Shown here piece after piece: positions 9,972 through 20,231 of a stretch of DNA of 64,000 nucleotides (within the stretch, counting starts at the first letter, position 1; each line of letters begins with the position of its first letter). The translations under genes were made by a program, and so were the position numbers. The stretch lies in the NCBI RefSeq assembly GCF_000959445.1, contig NZ_CP009631.1, positions 1,178,001 through 1,242,000 on the forward strand. Direction: 5' to 3'. This stretch comes from Burkholderia vietnamiensis LMG 10929 (GTDB lineage: Bacteria > Pseudomonadota > Gammaproteobacteria > Burkholderiales > Burkholderiaceae). Under the pieces are notes generated by a model. The model was not told the DNA's origin and ran no database searches. It was given only the letters and a program-made list of their open reading frames with translations.

Positions 9972-10592
9972 TCACTGGTCGAGCACGAGCTTGATGTCGA
10001 GTGGCGGCGTCGCGCGCACGAGGTTCACGCGTTTGACGCCCGTGGCCGGCGCGTCCGCGTAGGCGAGGTAGTCGATCGTCCAGCCGTCCTGGCGGATCTG
10101 CGTGACGCGCGCGGCGTCGGCCGGATCGCGCTGCGTCTGCGCGGGCGTCGTGGGCGCGGGCGTTGGCAGCAGCCAGTAGCGCAGGCCGGCGAGCGGCAAC
10201 GCGAAGCCGAGCGTGTTCTGCATCAGCTCGCCGACGTCGGTCGCATATTGCGGCTGACGGTTCGGCAGCTCGAGCGACGCGGCCTGCGGCGTCGATTTGA
10301 CGACGGCGAGCGTCTGGCCGAGCGGGCTGCGCAGTTCCAGCGATACGTCGTCGCCGTGCTCCTGCCAGTCGAAGTTGCCGTACACGTTCTGTTGCCGGCC
10401 GAGGCGGTCGTTGTACTGCACCGCGAAGCGGCCGTGATACGCGTGCGTCGCGGCCGTCTGCAGCACGGCGTCCGACGGCGCGTTCGCCGCCGGCGGCGTG
10501 CTCGCGCAGCCGGCGAGCGCGAGCGCCGCGCCGGCCGCAGCCAGCGCGCGCTGCGCGCGGAAAGACGGGAAAAGCATCGGGAACATCCGCAT
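9972..10592 (-). CDS. lolB: Outer-membrane lipoprotein receptor LolB
   Basis: Accepts lipoproteins from LolA and inserts them into the outer membrane. The 206-residue product has a basic start, a hydrophobic segment and a lipobox LAGC (around residues 26-29), then the LolB domain with YHGRFAVQYND and SPLGQTLAVV. The start ATG overlaps the stop of the upstream TPR gene by one base (TGATG), indicating translational coupling. A second in-frame ATG two codons later is equally compatible with the signal peptide. Confidence 0.9.
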   Translation of the reverse strand: MRMFPMLFPSFRAQRALAAAGAALALAGCASTPPAANAPSDAVLQTAATHAYHGRFAVQYNDRLGRQQNVYGNFDWQEHGDDVSLELRSPLGQTLAVVKSTPQAASLELPNRQPQYATDVGELMQNTLGFALPLAGLRYWLLPTPAPTTPAQTQRDPADAARVTQIRQDGWTIDYLAYADAPATGVKRVNLVRATPPLDIKLVLDQ

Positions 10593-12415
10593 CAAAGGCC
10601 GTTGACCTGCAAGCGCTTCAGCGTCTGCACGAGCGTCTCGTTGTCGGGCTCGAGCTGCTGCGCGGCACGCCACGCGTTGCGTGCGTCTTCCTGCGCGCCG
10701 CTCTTCCACAGCACTTCGCCCAGGTGCGCGCCGATCTCGGCGTTCGGCTGCAGCTCGTACGCGCGCCGCAGCACCTTGGTCGCGCCGGCCGTGTCGCCCA
10801 TCCGGTATTTCACCCAGCCGAGGCTGTCCATGATGTACGCATCGTTCGGCGCGAGCGACAGCGCCTTGTCGATCAGCTTGTTCGCCTCCGGCAACCGCTG
10901 GTTGCGATCGGCCAGCGAATAGCCGAGCGCGTTGTATGCCTGCGGATTGTCGGGCTGCGTGCGGATCAGCTCGCGCAGCTGCTTTTCCATCGTCGCGTAG
11001 TGGCCGGTCTTTTCGGCCGCCATCGCGTAGTCGTAGCGCAGGTCGGGATCGTCCGGGAAGTCCTGGACCGCCTGGCTGAGCCGTGCCTCGGCTTCCGTGT
11101 AGCGCTTCGCGGTGAACAGGATCGACGCGTCGGTGCGCGCGACCACGGCCGCATCGCGCGGATCGCTGATCGGCAGATCGTCGAGCACCTTGCGCGCCTC
11201 GTCGGTCTTGCCCTGTTTCTGCAGCAGCTGGGCGCGCGTGATCTGCGCGGGCAGGTAGTGCTGGCTCGTCTGGTCGACCTTGTCGAGCCACTGCGACGCC
11301 TGCGCGTCGTTGCCCTGCTCGATCGCGATCTGCGCGAGGTAGATGTAGCCCTGGCCGACGTCGAGGTTCGGCTGCTTCGTGCCGAGCTGCACGTACTGTT
11401 TCAGGTACGCGCTCGCATCGTCGAGCTTCTTCTGCTGGATCTTGATCAGCGCGAGCGCCATCAGCGGCGTCGGATCCTTCGAATCGAGCTTGCGCATCGA
11501 CTCGAACTGCTTTTGCGCGTCGTCGAGGCGATCGTCGGCGAGATACAGCTGCGACAGCGCGAGCCGCGCATCGCGCGACTTCGGATTCTGCTGAACGTAT
11601 TTCTCGAACGAAGCGATGCCGGCCGCGCGCTCCGCGGGCCCCATCTGCGACAGCATCAGCGCGGCCGGCAGGTAGTCGGGGCGGATCTGCAGCGCCTGCT
11701 TCAGCGATTGCGCGGCGCCTTCCTTGTCGTCGACCGCGAGCTGCTGCCGCGCGATCGCGAGCTGCGCCTCCGGCCGGTTCATGTCGTTCTTCAGCATGTC
11801 CTTCAGCACCGCGAGGCCGCCGACGCGGTCGGCGCCGCGCACCAGCAGCGCCTGCAGCGCGAGGATCGCCTGACCGCGCGTCTCGCCGGTCGCGCGCGCC
11901 AGCTCGCGGGCGAGCATCGGCTGCGCGTCGGCGGGCTTGCCGGCGAGCACCAGCAGCGCCGCGTCGACTTGCGACGCGCGATTCGAATCCGGCGCGTACT
12001 GGAGCCACAGATTGGCCGCCGACAGCGCGTCGGCCGGGCTTTGCGCGCCCAGCGCGATCTCCGTCGCACGCTGCGCCATGCGCGGATCGCGCGTGTCGCG
12101 GGCGAGCGCGAGGTAGGTCTGGTAGGCCGGCGCCGGCTGGTTGCGCTGGAGCGCGACCTCGGCGGCCAGCACCTGGTAGACGATCTGGCTCGTCAGCGGA
12201 ACGGCCGGGAGATTCTTCTTCTCGTCCGGCATCATGTGCTCGAACGCGCCCTGCGACTGCGCGTCGTCCGATGCCGGAGCCTGCGCGTGAGCCGGGAGGG
12301 CGGTGAGGGTCCATGCGGCGAACAGCGCGGCGCCGAGCGCACGGCGGACCGGGAAGGCGCGCGCGCCGCGCGCGGCGGCGGGGCGCTTCAGAAGCAGCTT
12401 CGAGGGCAGGGTCAT
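10592..12415 (-). CDS. Periplasmic tetratricopeptide-repeat protein
   Basis: A 607-residue exported protein. The first 45 residues look like a signal peptide (Arg/Lys start, hydrophobic core, AHA-QAP cleavage site). The rest is almost entirely helical TPR units; clear repeats include YNALGYSLADRNQRLPEANKLI and DSLGWVKYRMGDTAGATKVL near the C terminus, the pattern seen in TPR proteins placed next to lolB in beta-proteobacteria. TPR arrays mediate protein-protein contacts; a role in outer-membrane or envelope assembly is inferred from the coupled lolB gene only. Confidence 0.85.
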   Translation of the reverse strand: MTLPSKLLLKRPAAARGARAFPVRRALGAALFAAWTLTALPAHAQAPASDDAQSQGAFEHMMPDEKKNLPAVPLTSQIVYQVLAAEVALQRNQPAPAYQTYLALARDTRDPRMAQRATEIALGAQSPADALSAANLWLQYAPDSNRASQVDAALLVLAGKPADAQPMLARELARATGETRGQAILALQALLVRGADRVGGLAVLKDMLKNDMNRPEAQLAIARQQLAVDDKEGAAQSLKQALQIRPDYLPAALMLSQMGPAERAAGIASFEKYVQQNPKSRDARLALSQLYLADDRLDDAQKQFESMRKLDSKDPTPLMALALIKIQQKKLDDASAYLKQYVQLGTKQPNLDVGQGYIYLAQIAIEQGNDAQASQWLDKVDQTSQHYLPAQITRAQLLQKQGKTDEARKVLDDLPISDPRDAAVVARTDASILFTAKRYTEAEARLSQAVQDFPDDPDLRYDYAMAAEKTGHYATMEKQLRELIRTQPDNPQAYNALGYSLADRNQRLPEANKLIDKALSLAPNDAYIMDSLGWVKYRMGDTAGATKVLRRAYELQPNAEIGAHLGEVLWKSGAQEDARNAWRAAQQLEPDNETLVQTLKRLQVNGL

Positions 12416-12432
12416 GGAAATCCGTTCGATGT

Positions 12433-12462
12433 TTCAACCGATTGTAACGCGCTCGCTACAAT
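12433..12462 (+). promoter_or_regulatory. Candidate sigma-70 promoter for mutM
   Basis: TTCAAC (12433-12438), an 18-bp spacer and TACAAT (12457-12462) lie 40 nt before the mutM start codon, in the gap between divergent mutM and the TPR gene. The -10 element is good; the -35 is weak. Confidence 0.4.
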
Positions 12463-12501
12463 ACACGCACGATCGTGAATCCCGTCTCAGACCCGCAAAA
12501 C

Positions 12502-13329
12502 ATGCCAGAGTTGCCAGAAGTCGAAGTCACGCGCCGGGGCATCGCGCCCTTTGTCGCGGGCCGCCGCGTCGAGCGTGTCGACGTCCGCACCGCGATGCTG
12601 CGTTGGCCGGTGCCGGCGGACCTCGCCGAGCAATTGCGCGCGCGCGAGGTGCTCGCCGTCGAGCGTCGCGGCAAGTATCTGCTGTTCGAAGTCGACGCCG
12701 GCTGGTTCATCGTCCATCTCGGGATGACCGGCACGCTGCGCGTGCTGCCGGTGGCCGGCGTGCCGGTTGCGGCCAAACACGACCACATCGACTGGATCTT
12801 CGACGAATTCGTGCTGCGCTTTCGCGATCCGCGCCGCTTCGGCGCCGTGCTGTGGCACCCGCGCGAAGCCGGCGACGTGCATGCGCATCCGCTGCTCGCG
12901 AGCCTCGGCGTCGAGCCGTTCTCGCTCGCCTTCACCGGCGCGCTGCTGCATGCGCGCACGCGCGGGCGCACGGTGTCGGTCAAGCAGGCGCTGCTCGCGG
13001 GCGACATGGTCGTCGGCGTGGGCAACATTTATGCGTCGGAGAGCCTGTTTCGCGCCGGCATCCGGCCGACGACCGCGGCCGGCAAGGTGTCGCTGCCGCG
13101 CTATGAGCGGCTCGCCGACGCGGTGCGCGCGACGCTCGCCGACGCGATCGAACGCGGCGGCAGCACGCTGCGCGATTTCGTCGGCAGCAACGGCGAAAGC
13201 GGCTATTTCCAGCTCGACTGCTTCGCGTACGACCGCGCCGGGCTGCCTTGCCGCGTATGCGGCACGCCGATTCGCCAGATCGTGCAGGGGCAGCGCTCGA
13301 CCTATTTCTGTCCGACCTGCCAGCGTTGA
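12502..13329 (+). CDS. mutM: Formamidopyrimidine-DNA glycosylase (Fpg/MutM)
   Basis: Bifunctional glycosylase/AP lyase removing 8-oxoguanine and ring-opened purines. The 275-residue protein starts MPELPEVE, with the catalytic Pro2 and Glu3 exposed after methionine removal, which fixes the start codon. It contains the H2TH region ([10 protein letters not shown]) and a C-terminal zinc finger (CRVCGTPI...CPTC, four cysteines). mutY follows immediately (about 37 nt), so two parts of the GO oxidative-damage repair system are adjacent. Confidence 0.97.
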   Translation: MPELPEVEVTRRGIAPFVAGRRVERVDVRTAMLRWPVPADLAEQLRAREVLAVERRGKYLLFEVDAGWFIVHLGMTGTLRVLPVAGVPVAAKHDHIDWIFDEFVLRFRDPRRFGAVLWHPREAGDVHAHPLLASLGVEPFSLAFTGALLHARTRGRTVSVKQALLAGDMVVGVGNIYASESLFRAGIRPTTAAGKVSLPRYERLADAVRATLADAIERGGSTLRDFVGSNGESGYFQLDCFAYDRAGLPCRVCGTPIRQIVQGQRSTYFCPTCQR

Positions 13330-13366
13330 GCTGCGCGTCGTAACCTCTTTCCGAAACTTCGAACAC

Positions 13367-14473
13367 TTGAAGCCGCCCCGCATCGCTCCCGCTCCGTTCC
13401 CCGTCACGCCGCTGCACCGCACCTTCGCCACGCGCCTCGTCGCCTGGCAGCGCGTGCACGGCCGCCATGACCTGCCGTGGCAGAACACCCGCGATCCGTA
13501 CCGGATCTGGCTGTCGGAAATCATGCTGCAACAGACGCAGGTGTCGACGGTCGTTCCGTATTACACGCGCTTTCTCGAGCGCTTTCCCGACGTCGCCGCG
13601 CTCGCGGCCGCGCCGTCCGACGACGTGATGGCGCTGTGGGCCGGCCTCGGCTACTACTCGCGCGCGCGCAATCTGCATCGCTGCGCGCAGGTCGTCGTCG
13701 CCGAGCACGGCGGCGTATTCCCGTCGACGCCGGACGGGCTTGCCGAGCTGCCGGGCATCGGCCGCTCGACGGCCGCCGCGATCGCGTCGTTCGCGTACGG
13801 CGCGCGCGCGACGATCCTCGACGGCAACGTGAAGCGCGTGCTCGCGCGGGTGTTCGGCGTCGAAGGCTTTCCGGGCGACAAGCGCGTCGAGAACGACATG
13901 TGGGCGCTCGCCGAATCGTTGCTGCCGGATGCCGCGAATGCGGCCGATGTGAGCGCGTACACGCAAGGGCTGATGGATCTCGGCGCGACGCTGTGCGTGC
14001 GCGGCAAGCCGGATTGCGCGCGCTGTCCGTTCGCGGGCGACTGCGTCGCGCAGTCGACGGGGCGCCAGCGCGAACTTCCGGCAGCCCGGCCGAAGAAGGC
14101 GGTGCCGACGCGCAAGACCTGGATGCTGGTGTTGCGCGACGGCGATGCGGTGCTGCTCGAGCGGCGTCCGCCGGCCGGCATCTGGGGCGGGCTGTGGTGC
14201 CTGCCGCAGGCCGACGGCGATGCGGCGCTCGCGGCGCTGGCGCAGGGCTTCGGCGGCGGCGGCCCAGTGCCGCTCGCGCCATTCACGCACACCTTCACGC
14301 ATTTCCGGCTGGAGATCGAACCGCGCCTGAGCGACATGACGCACGGCGGTCAGGCGCAAGCGGCGGCGCTCGATGCCGACACCGCGTGGGTGCCGCTCGC
14401 CGGCCTCGATGCGTACGGCGTGCCGGCGCCGGTGCGCAAGCTGCTCGATGCGTTGAGCGGGCCGCTGTTGTGA
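13367..14473 (+). CDS. mutY: A/G-specific adenine glycosylase MutY
   Basis: Removes adenine mispaired with 8-oxoguanine. The product has the helix-hairpin-helix glycosylase domain with EIMLQQTQV, the HhH motif LPGIGRSTAAAI, the catalytic Asp in ILDGNVKRVL, and a [4Fe-4S] loop C-x6-C-x2-C-x5-C (CVRGKPDCARCPFAGDC). The C-terminal NUDT1-like 8-oxoG recognition domain follows (about residues 245-365). No ATG exists between the mutM stop and the conserved region; TTG 13367 is the best start, giving 368 residues, but the exact start is uncertain. Likely co-transcribed with mutM. Confidence 0.94.
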   Translation: MKPPRIAPAPFPVTPLHRTFATRLVAWQRVHGRHDLPWQNTRDPYRIWLSEIMLQQTQVSTVVPYYTRFLERFPDVAALAAAPSDDVMALWAGLGYYSRARNLHRCAQVVVAEHGGVFPSTPDGLAELPGIGRSTAAAIASFAYGARATILDGNVKRVLARVFGVEGFPGDKRVENDMWALAESLLPDAANAADVSAYTQGLMDLGATLCVRGKPDCARCPFAGDCVAQSTGRQRELPAARPKKAVPTRKTWMLVLRDGDAVLLERRPPAGIWGGLWCLPQADGDAALAALAQGFGGGGPVPLAPFTHTFTHFRLEIEPRLSDMTHGGQAQAAALDADTAWVPLAGLDAYGVPAPVRKLLDALSGPLL

Positions 14474-14590
14474 CGAAACGGTGACGAGGCGGCGCGTGCG
14501 TTCAGTACGCCGCGACGCCGCTCCGCGCGCTCGCGCCGCGGCTTCGATCCGCCACGTGAAGCCGATAGAAAACCGACGCGCGTCCTGCGC

Positions 14591-15229
14591 TCAAAGCCAT
14601 CCGTGCCGATCGAGCACGTGATGCACGGCGTCGATCCGGGCGCCGACGTCCGGAAACTCCATCAATTTCTGCCGCGCGCGCAGGTCGAGCGGCAGCAGCT
14701 CGGCGAGACGGTTGGACACCCAGCTCGGGTCGTCGAGGCGGAACGGCTCGCAAAACGGCAGCTTGTTGTCGGGCTCGGACTTCTTCAGCGCGTCGATGAT
14801 CCGTTCGAGCACCTCCGCGCACGAGCCGAACTGCGCGAGCGCCTGTTCGCCTTCGAGCGGGATGTCGTCGGGGAGCGCCTGCGCGATGCCGACCAGCAGC
14901 CCGTTGCCTTCGACGCGATACGACAGCAGCTCGAAGCGCTGCGTGCCGATCGCCTGCATGTAGAGCATGCCGAACTCGCCGGTGTCGCATTCGGTGATGC
15001 GCGCCATGCAGCCGATGGTCTCGGGCACCGACACGGCGCCGTCCTGCGCCACTTCGGGGCCGCTCTTGAGCAGGCACACGCCGAACGGCGCGTCGTCGCG
15101 CAGGCACGCGCGGCACATGTCCAGATAGCGCGCCTCGAACACCTTCAGCGGCAGCCAGCCGCCGGGGAACAGCACCGTGTGCAGCGGAAACAGCGGCAGG
15201 TCGATCAGGGTCGTCGATAAGGTGGACAT
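14591..15229 (-). CDS. Lon N-terminal (PUA-like) domain protein
   Basis: A 212-residue stand-alone homologue of the substrate-binding N domain of Lon protease: LPLFPLHTVLFPGGWLPLKVFEARY at the start is diagnostic, followed by VCLLKSG and a helical C-terminal half with LPLDLRARQKLMEF. It has no ATPase or protease domain. The function of these small Lon-N proteins in proteobacteria is unknown; protein-substrate binding is inferred from Lon. It lies 27 nt downstream of rapZ on the same strand. Confidence 0.85.
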   Translation of the reverse strand: MSTLSTTLIDLPLFPLHTVLFPGGWLPLKVFEARYLDMCRACLRDDAPFGVCLLKSGPEVAQDGAVSVPETIGCMARITECDTGEFGMLYMQAIGTQRFELLSYRVEGNGLLVGIAQALPDDIPLEGEQALAQFGSCAEVLERIIDALKKSEPDNKLPFCEPFRLDDPSWVSNRLAELLPLDLRARQKLMEFPDVGARIDAVHHVLDRHGWL

Positions 15230-15256
15230 GGCGCGCTGGCGAGAGAGGCGGTGTCG

Positions 15257-16165
15257 CTAAGGTCGGTGGACGTCGGCGACGAGCCGCGACGACGCGTCGA
15301 CATCCACCGGCGCGTCACGATGCCGCACGATCACGTTCGCATCGTGCGCGAGGCGCGCGGCGAGCGTTTCCGCGATGAACACCGAGCGATGCTGGCCGCC
15401 GGTACAGCCGATGGCGACGGTCAGATAGCTGCGGTTGTCCTCGCGAAAGTGCGGCAACCATTTCATCAGGAACGCATGGATGTCGTCGATCATCTGATGG
15501 ACGATCGGCAGTGCGTCGAGAAACGCGATGACCGGCTGGTCGAGCCCGGTGAGCGGGCGCAGCTCGTGGTCGTAGTACGGATTCGGCAGCGCGCGCACGT
15601 CGAACATCAGGTCGGCGTCGAGCGGCACGCCGCGCTTGAAGCCGAACGATTCGAACATCACCATCAGGTCGTTGTTCTTCTGCTCGATGAAGCGCTTGAC
15701 CCAGGTGCGCAGCACGTTCGCGCGCAGCGTGCTGGTGTCGATCTGGTGGCCGAATTCGGCGAGCGGCGCGACCAGCTCGCGCTCGCGCTCGATCGCTTCC
15801 TCGAGCGACGACAGCAGCCCGACGTTCGCGTCGTGGGACGGCGAGCCGGACAGCGGATGGCGCCGGCGCGTTTCGGAAAAGCGCTGGATCAACGACTGCG
15901 TGCTCGCGTTGAGGAACAGCACGCGCACGTCGTGCTCGAGCGACAGCGCGCGGATCAGGCCGGGCATTTCGTCGAGCGACGCGCTCGAACGCGCATCGAT
16001 CGCGACCGCGAGCCGGTGCTGGCCATCCTCGGCGAGGTAGCGGGCGAGTTCGGGCAGCACGTGCGGCGGCAGGTTGTCGACGCAGTAGTAGCCTGCGTCC
16101 TCCAGCGCGTTCAGCGCGACGGACTTGCCTGAGCCGGAGATGCCGGTGATGAGGACGATGCGCAT
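15257..16165 (-). CDS. rapZ: RNase adapter protein RapZ
   Basis: P-loop nucleotide-binding protein; in E. coli RapZ senses glucosamine 6-phosphate and delivers the sRNA GlmZ to RNase E. The 302-residue product has Walker A GISGSGKS (8-15), the [10 protein letters not shown] signature and the C-terminal domain with RPLTGLD and [10 protein letters not shown], the proposed sensing and RNA-binding part. The start at 16165 matches homologues (MRIVLITG); ten more residues are possible upstream. Whether a GlmZ-type sRNA exists in this organism cannot be told. Downstream of hprK and ptsN, a classic cluster. Confidence 0.93.
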   Translation of the reverse strand: MRIVLITGISGSGKSVALNALEDAGYYCVDNLPPHVLPELARYLAEDGQHRLAVAIDARSSASLDEMPGLIRALSLEHDVRVLFLNASTQSLIQRFSETRRRHPLSGSPSHDANVGLLSSLEEAIERERELVAPLAEFGHQIDTSTLRANVLRTWVKRFIEQKNNDLMVMFESFGFKRGVPLDADLMFDVRALPNPYYDHELRPLTGLDQPVIAFLDALPIVHQMIDDIHAFLMKWLPHFREDNRSYLTVAIGCTGGQHRSVFIAETLAARLAHDANVIVRHRDAPVDVDASSRLVADVHRP

Positions 16166-16240
16166 GGGAAGCAGAGAATCCTGACGTTTCATCATAGCAC
16201 CGGCTCGACGCGTCGGCGCTGCGTGGCCGGCGCGCGAACG

Positions 16241-17209
16241 CTATACGAGCTTGCCGGGGAACTGACTGTCGGGATCCTGCATCGCGAGCCGTTGCCGATC
16301 CATGAAATCGCGCAACGTGTCGATGCCGCGCAGCTGCAGGATCGTGTTGCGCACGGCCGCCTCGACGAGCACCGCGAGGTTGCGGCCGGCCGCCACCTGG
16401 ATCGTGACCTTGCTGATCGGCAGGCCGAGCACGTCGACCGTCTGGCTTTCGAGCGGCAAGCGCTGGAATTCGCCGTCCGGCCGGCGCACCAGCTGGACGA
16501 TCAGCTTCAGCTTCATTTTCCGGCGCACGGCGGTTTCGCCGAAGATCGTCTTGATGTCGAGCAGCCCGAGGCCGCGCACTTCGAGCAGGTTCTGCAGCAG
16601 CGGCGGGCAGCGGCCTTCGACGAAATCGGGACCGAGGCGGACGAAATCGACGGCGTCGTCGGCCACTAGGCCGTGACCGCGGCTGATCAGCTCGAGGCCG
16701 AGCTCGCTCTTGCCGAGCCCCGAATCGCCGGTGAGCAGCACGCCCATCCCGAGGATGTCGAGGAACACGCCATGCAGCGTCGCGCGCGGCGCGAGGATGC
16801 GCGACATGTAGAGCCGCAGGCTGTCGATGACCGCGGCCGCGGACATCGGCGTCGTGAACAGCGGCGTGGACGAGCGCGTGCAGCGCAGCACCAGCTCGGG
16901 CGGGGCGGCCGCGCCGCCGGCCACCACCAGGAACGGCGGCTCGAGCGCGATCAGCTCGGCCATGTGGCGCGAACGGTCTTCGTCGGTCTGCCGCTGGTAG
17001 TAGTCGATTTCAGCTTCGCCGAGCACCTGGATCCGGTTCGGGTGGATCAGGTTCAAGTGGCCGACGAGGTCGGCGCTCGACGTCGCGTTGCCGACCGTGT
17101 CGGCCGAGAAACCGCGCTCCCAGCCTTCATGCCCCGTCAGCCAGCTGAGCTTCAGCGTGGCCGCGTTGTCGTCGAAGATGCTCTGGGCGTTGATGCTGGA
17201 CGTATCCAT
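16241..17209 (-). CDS. hprK: HPr kinase/phosphorylase
   Basis: Phosphorylates and dephosphorylates a serine of HPr-like phosphocarriers. The 322-residue protein has the N-terminal domain (1-130), Walker [10 protein letters not shown] (about 153-161) and the HprK signature [16 protein letters not shown], followed by [12 protein letters not shown]. All catalytic elements are intact. The start at 17209 (MDTSSINAQ) agrees with homologues; upstream codons to 17263 look spurious. In proteobacteria HprK acts with PtsN and a phosphocarrier to regulate metabolism rather than catabolite repression; its HPr partner is not in this window. Confidence 0.95.
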   Translation of the reverse strand: MDTSSINAQSIFDDNAATLKLSWLTGHEGWERGFSADTVGNATSSADLVGHLNLIHPNRIQVLGEAEIDYYQRQTDEDRSRHMAELIALEPPFLVVAGGAAAPPELVLRCTRSSTPLFTTPMSAAAVIDSLRLYMSRILAPRATLHGVFLDILGMGVLLTGDSGLGKSELGLELISRGHGLVADDAVDFVRLGPDFVEGRCPPLLQNLLEVRGLGLLDIKTIFGETAVRRKMKLKLIVQLVRRPDGEFQRLPLESQTVDVLGLPISKVTIQVAAGRNLAVLVEAAVRNTILQLRGIDTLRDFMDRQRLAMQDPDSQFPGKLV

Positions 17210-17338
17210 GACTCTCGTCACTCCAATGAGCCGGTGCATGCGCACGGCGACGGGCGTCGCCATGCCGGACCGGCGCCGGGCGGCCCTGGACGGCGGCGCG
17301 TGCCGCCGGGTTCTGGGGAATGTTCCGCCCGGATCAAC

Positions 17339-17794
17339 TCAAGGTTGCCACTGAGTGAGCAGGCGATGCAACTCGGCGATATCCGTTTCGTTGTGCAGAC
17401 GCTCGCGCGCGTCTCGATCGGACAGCAGCTGCGCGATCTCCGACAGGATCTCGAGGTGCTGCTGCGTGGCTTGCTCGGGCACGAGCAGGAAGATCAGGAG
17501 CCCGACGGGCTGGCCGTCGGGCGCCTCGAACGGGATCGCCTCGGCAAGCCGGACGAAGGCGGCGAGCGGATGCTTGAGACCCTTGATGCGCCCGTGTGGA
17601 ATCGCGACGCCTTCGCCGAGCCCGGTCGAGCCGAGGCGCTCGCGCGCGAACAGGTTGTCCGTGACGGTGCTGCGGGCGATGCCGTTCTGATTCTCGAAGA
17701 TCAGCCCCGCTTGCTCGAAGACGCGTTTCTTGCTGGTGACGGAGAGGTCGATGACGACGTTCTCAATGGGCAGGATTTTGGCTAGGCGATTCAT
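17339..17794 (-). CDS. ptsN: PTS IIA-like nitrogen-regulatory protein PtsN
   Basis: EIIA(Ntr) of the regulatory phosphotransferase system. The 151-residue mannitol/fructose-type IIA domain contains the phosphorylatable histidine in GVAIPHGRI and the segments RERLGSTGLGEG and VGLLIFLLVPE. I took ATG 17794 (MNRLAKILP), the family start; an alternative ATG lies 57 nt upstream. It is followed by hprK, and lies downstream of rpoN and hpf, consistent with the Ntr name, although a strong terminator separates it from hpf, so it probably has its own promoter. Confidence 0.93.
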   Translation of the reverse strand: MNRLAKILPIENVVIDLSVTSKKRVFEQAGLIFENQNGIARSTVTDNLFARERLGSTGLGEGVAIPHGRIKGLKHPLAAFVRLAEAIPFEAPDGQPVGLLIFLLVPEQATQQHLEILSEIAQLLSDRDARERLHNETDIAELHRLLTQWQP

Positions 17795-17999
17795 GTTGGC
17801 AGGCGAGTGGGCGGCCTGGGGTCTCCTTGCTGCGGCAGACTGATTTTCCATGTTCGGCGATATCAAGGCGGTCGGCTTCGGCAGCCTGCAACGCAGCTAC
17901 CGCGCGCCACGCCCCCCGGCGATAACCGGCACATTATAGAGCACAGCCGCGTGCATGGCGCAGCATGGACGGACCGGTCGCACCACGGCCCCGAGGGCA

Positions 18000-18023
18000 C
18001 AAAAAAAGCCCGGCGAACCGGGC
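18000..18023 (-). terminator. Rho-independent terminator downstream of hpf
   Basis: Minus-strand hairpin GCCCGG-TTCG-CCGGGC (18008-18023) followed by TTTTTTT. A textbook intrinsic terminator 22 nt after hpf. Confidence 0.9.
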
Positions 18024-18045
18024 GATGTGCGTGTTGCGGTAAAGG

Positions 18046-18405
18046 TTATTGCGGCGGCAGTTCGATCTGGTCGACCGACGGCTGGAGCTTGATCGGGTCG
18101 TGCGCATGGGTCTGCAGACGCTCCATGTGCTTGACGACCTGGCGATCCAGCTTGTCGATCAGCAGATCGATCGCTGCGTACAGGTTGCCGTTCGCGCTTT
18201 CGACGAAGATGTCCTTGCCCTTCAGGTGCAGGTTGATTTCCGCGCGCTGCTGCTTGTCCTTTTCCTTGTGGTTGTCGACCGAGAGGATCACAGTGCCATC
18301 GATGACCTGATCGCTATGGCGTAGCACCCGGTCCAGCTTGGTGATCACGTATTCGCGAATTGCAGGCGTGACTTCGAGATGATGTCCACTGATCTTCAGG
18401 TTCAT
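18046..18405 (-). CDS. hpf: Ribosome hibernation promoting factor (short HPF/YfiA family)
   Basis: Binds 30S subunits near the decoding site and promotes ribosome dimerisation in stationary phase. The 119-residue protein is the short type: [16 protein letters not shown] at the start, the [16 protein letters not shown] strand region, and [20 protein letters not shown] helix with the conserved D-L-x3-L-D-R-Q pattern. Start 18405 is supported by GGAG 8 nt upstream. Located directly downstream of rpoN, as in most gamma- and beta-proteobacteria. Confidence 0.95.
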   Translation of the reverse strand: MNLKISGHHLEVTPAIREYVITKLDRVLRHSDQVIDGTVILSVDNHKEKDKQQRAEINLHLKGKDIFVESANGNLYAAIDLLIDKLDRQVVKHMERLQTHAHDPIKLQPSVDQIELPPQ

Positions 18406-18563
18406 AGTGCTTCTCCAAGCGAGTGACCACCCGGCCGCATCGAGGCGGCGCTCCGGTCGACTTGCCCTGCCGCACATGGCGGCGTAATCGCGGACAGGTC
18501 GCCCGGCCTGTTCCCCGTATGCGCGGTGGCCGGAACACGCCTGCCGCCGGGCAGGCAGCAGGC

Positions 18564-20069
18564 TTAAAGAGATTTGCGCAGATTCACTGCCGGGATCCTG
18601 AGGGCTTCGCGATACTTCGCGACCGTGCGGCGCGCGACCACGAATCCCTGTTCTGCCAGCAGCTCGGCAATGCGGCTGTCCGAAAGTGGCGACTTTGGGT
18701 CTTCAGCTCCTATCAGTTGCTTGATCAGGGCTCGGATGGCGGTCGACGATGCGGCGCCTCCGGTGTCGGTCGAAACGTGCGATCCGAAGAAGTACTTGAA
18801 CTCCAGCGTCCCGAACGGGGTCAGCATGTACTTACCGGTTGTCACACGGCTGACAGTCGACTCGTGTAGGCCCAGCGTATCAGCTATTTCCCGCAAAACC
18901 AAGGGGCGCATGGCAATTTCGCCGTGCGCAAAGAAGTTCTTCTGACGTTCGACAATAGCCTGCGCGACACGCAGGATCGTGTCGAATCGCTGCTGGATAT
19001 TCTTGATCAGCCAGCGTGCTTCCTGCAGCTGTTGCTTCAACGATCCGGTCGACGGATCGCCGCGGCTGTTGCGCAGAATGTTCGCGTACAGGTTGTTGAT
19101 CCGCAGGCGCGGCATCACCTCCGGATTGAGCTCCGCGAGCCAGCCCTGGCCGGCCTTCTTCACGATGATGTCGGGCACCACGTAGTCGGCCTCGGCCTTG
19201 CCGTAGGCCGCGCCCGGGAACGGCTCCAGCGAGCGGATCAGCGCGTGCGCGTCGCGCAGCGCGTCGTCGCTCGCCTTCAGTTGCTTGCGCAGCCGCGTGA
19301 AGTCGCGCGCGGCGAGCAGCTCGAGATGCTGCGAGACGATTTCCAGCGCGAGCGTGCGGGTCGGGGACGGATCGAGCCGCAGCAGTTGCAGCTTCAGGCA
19401 TTCGGACGCCGAGCGCGCGCCGACGCCGGCCGGATCGAAGCTGTGCAGCAGCGCGAGCGCCGCATTCAGCTCGTCGCAGTCGACTTCCAGTTCGGGCGGC
19501 AGGTCGGCCAGCACTTCGTCGAGCGACGCGGTCAGGTAGCCGTCGTCGTCGAGCGATTCGATCAGGAACATCACGAGCGCGCGATCGCGCGGGCTGGCCT
19601 GCGTGACGCGCAGCTGCGCGGACAGATGCTCGCGCAGCGATGTGGCGGCTTCCTGGACCTGCAGCGGCGGGAGATCGTCGTCGTCCGACGCGCCGCTCGA
19701 GCGGCCGAATTCGTCGAGATTCCATTGCGGGCCGTCGCTCGTGTCGCCCGAGCCATAGCCGTCGTATTCGTCGGTGGCGGCCGGCTCGTCGCGTTCGGCG
19801 CGCTCGCTCGACTGGCCGCTGCCGTTCATGCTGCCGGACTCGCCGTTCGGGGCGGGCGGCGTCTGCGCGATCAGCGATCCGTCGGCTGCGACGCGCAGCG
19901 GGCTCGCGATCCATTCGTCGTCGCTTTCCAGCAGCGGATTCTGCGCGACGGCCATCGCGACTTCCTGCTGCAGCTCGAGCGTCGACAGCTGCAAAAGCCG
20001 AATCGACTGCTGCAGCTGCGGCGTCAACGCAAGGTGTTGCGACAGGCGGAGTTGGAGGCTGGCTTTCAT
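18564..20069 (-). CDS. rpoN: RNA polymerase sigma-54 factor
   Basis: Alternative sigma factor that recognises -24/-12 promoters and needs AAA+ activators. The 501-residue protein begins with the Gln/Leu-rich region I ([21 protein letters not shown]), an acidic Gly/Ser-rich region II (about 55-115), the core-binding domain, a helix-turn-helix ([15 protein letters not shown]) and the C-terminal RpoN box [10 protein letters not shown], all intact. Start 20069 matches the family (MKASLQL). Burkholderia commonly have a second rpoN on the same chromosome; this one, beside hpf, ptsN and lptB, is the conserved copy. Confidence 0.97.
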   Translation of the reverse strand: MKASLQLRLSQHLALTPQLQQSIRLLQLSTLELQQEVAMAVAQNPLLESDDEWIASPLRVAADGSLIAQTPPAPNGESGSMNGSGQSSERAERDEPAATDEYDGYGSGDTSDGPQWNLDEFGRSSGASDDDDLPPLQVQEAATSLREHLSAQLRVTQASPRDRALVMFLIESLDDDGYLTASLDEVLADLPPELEVDCDELNAALALLHSFDPAGVGARSASECLKLQLLRLDPSPTRTLALEIVSQHLELLAARDFTRLRKQLKASDDALRDAHALIRSLEPFPGAAYGKAEADYVVPDIIVKKAGQGWLAELNPEVMPRLRINNLYANILRNSRGDPSTGSLKQQLQEARWLIKNIQQRFDTILRVAQAIVERQKNFFAHGEIAMRPLVLREIADTLGLHESTVSRVTTGKYMLTPFGTLEFKYFFGSHVSTDTGGAASSTAIRALIKQLIGAEDPKSPLSDSRIAELLAEQGFVVARRTVAKYREALRIPAVNLRKSL

Positions 20070-20231
20070 GGCGAGGAGGGAGTCATACCGGCAGTTTGCC
20101 ACGACCCAGCCGCGTTGAGCCATCCGCGATTACGCGCGGCGCGGCGTCAGGCCGCGGCAGGGCCGCTGAGCGGGCACGCGGGCGCGGCCCCGCGCGGCGT
20201 CGCCGGGCGGGGGCGGCCAGCCATGGGGAAG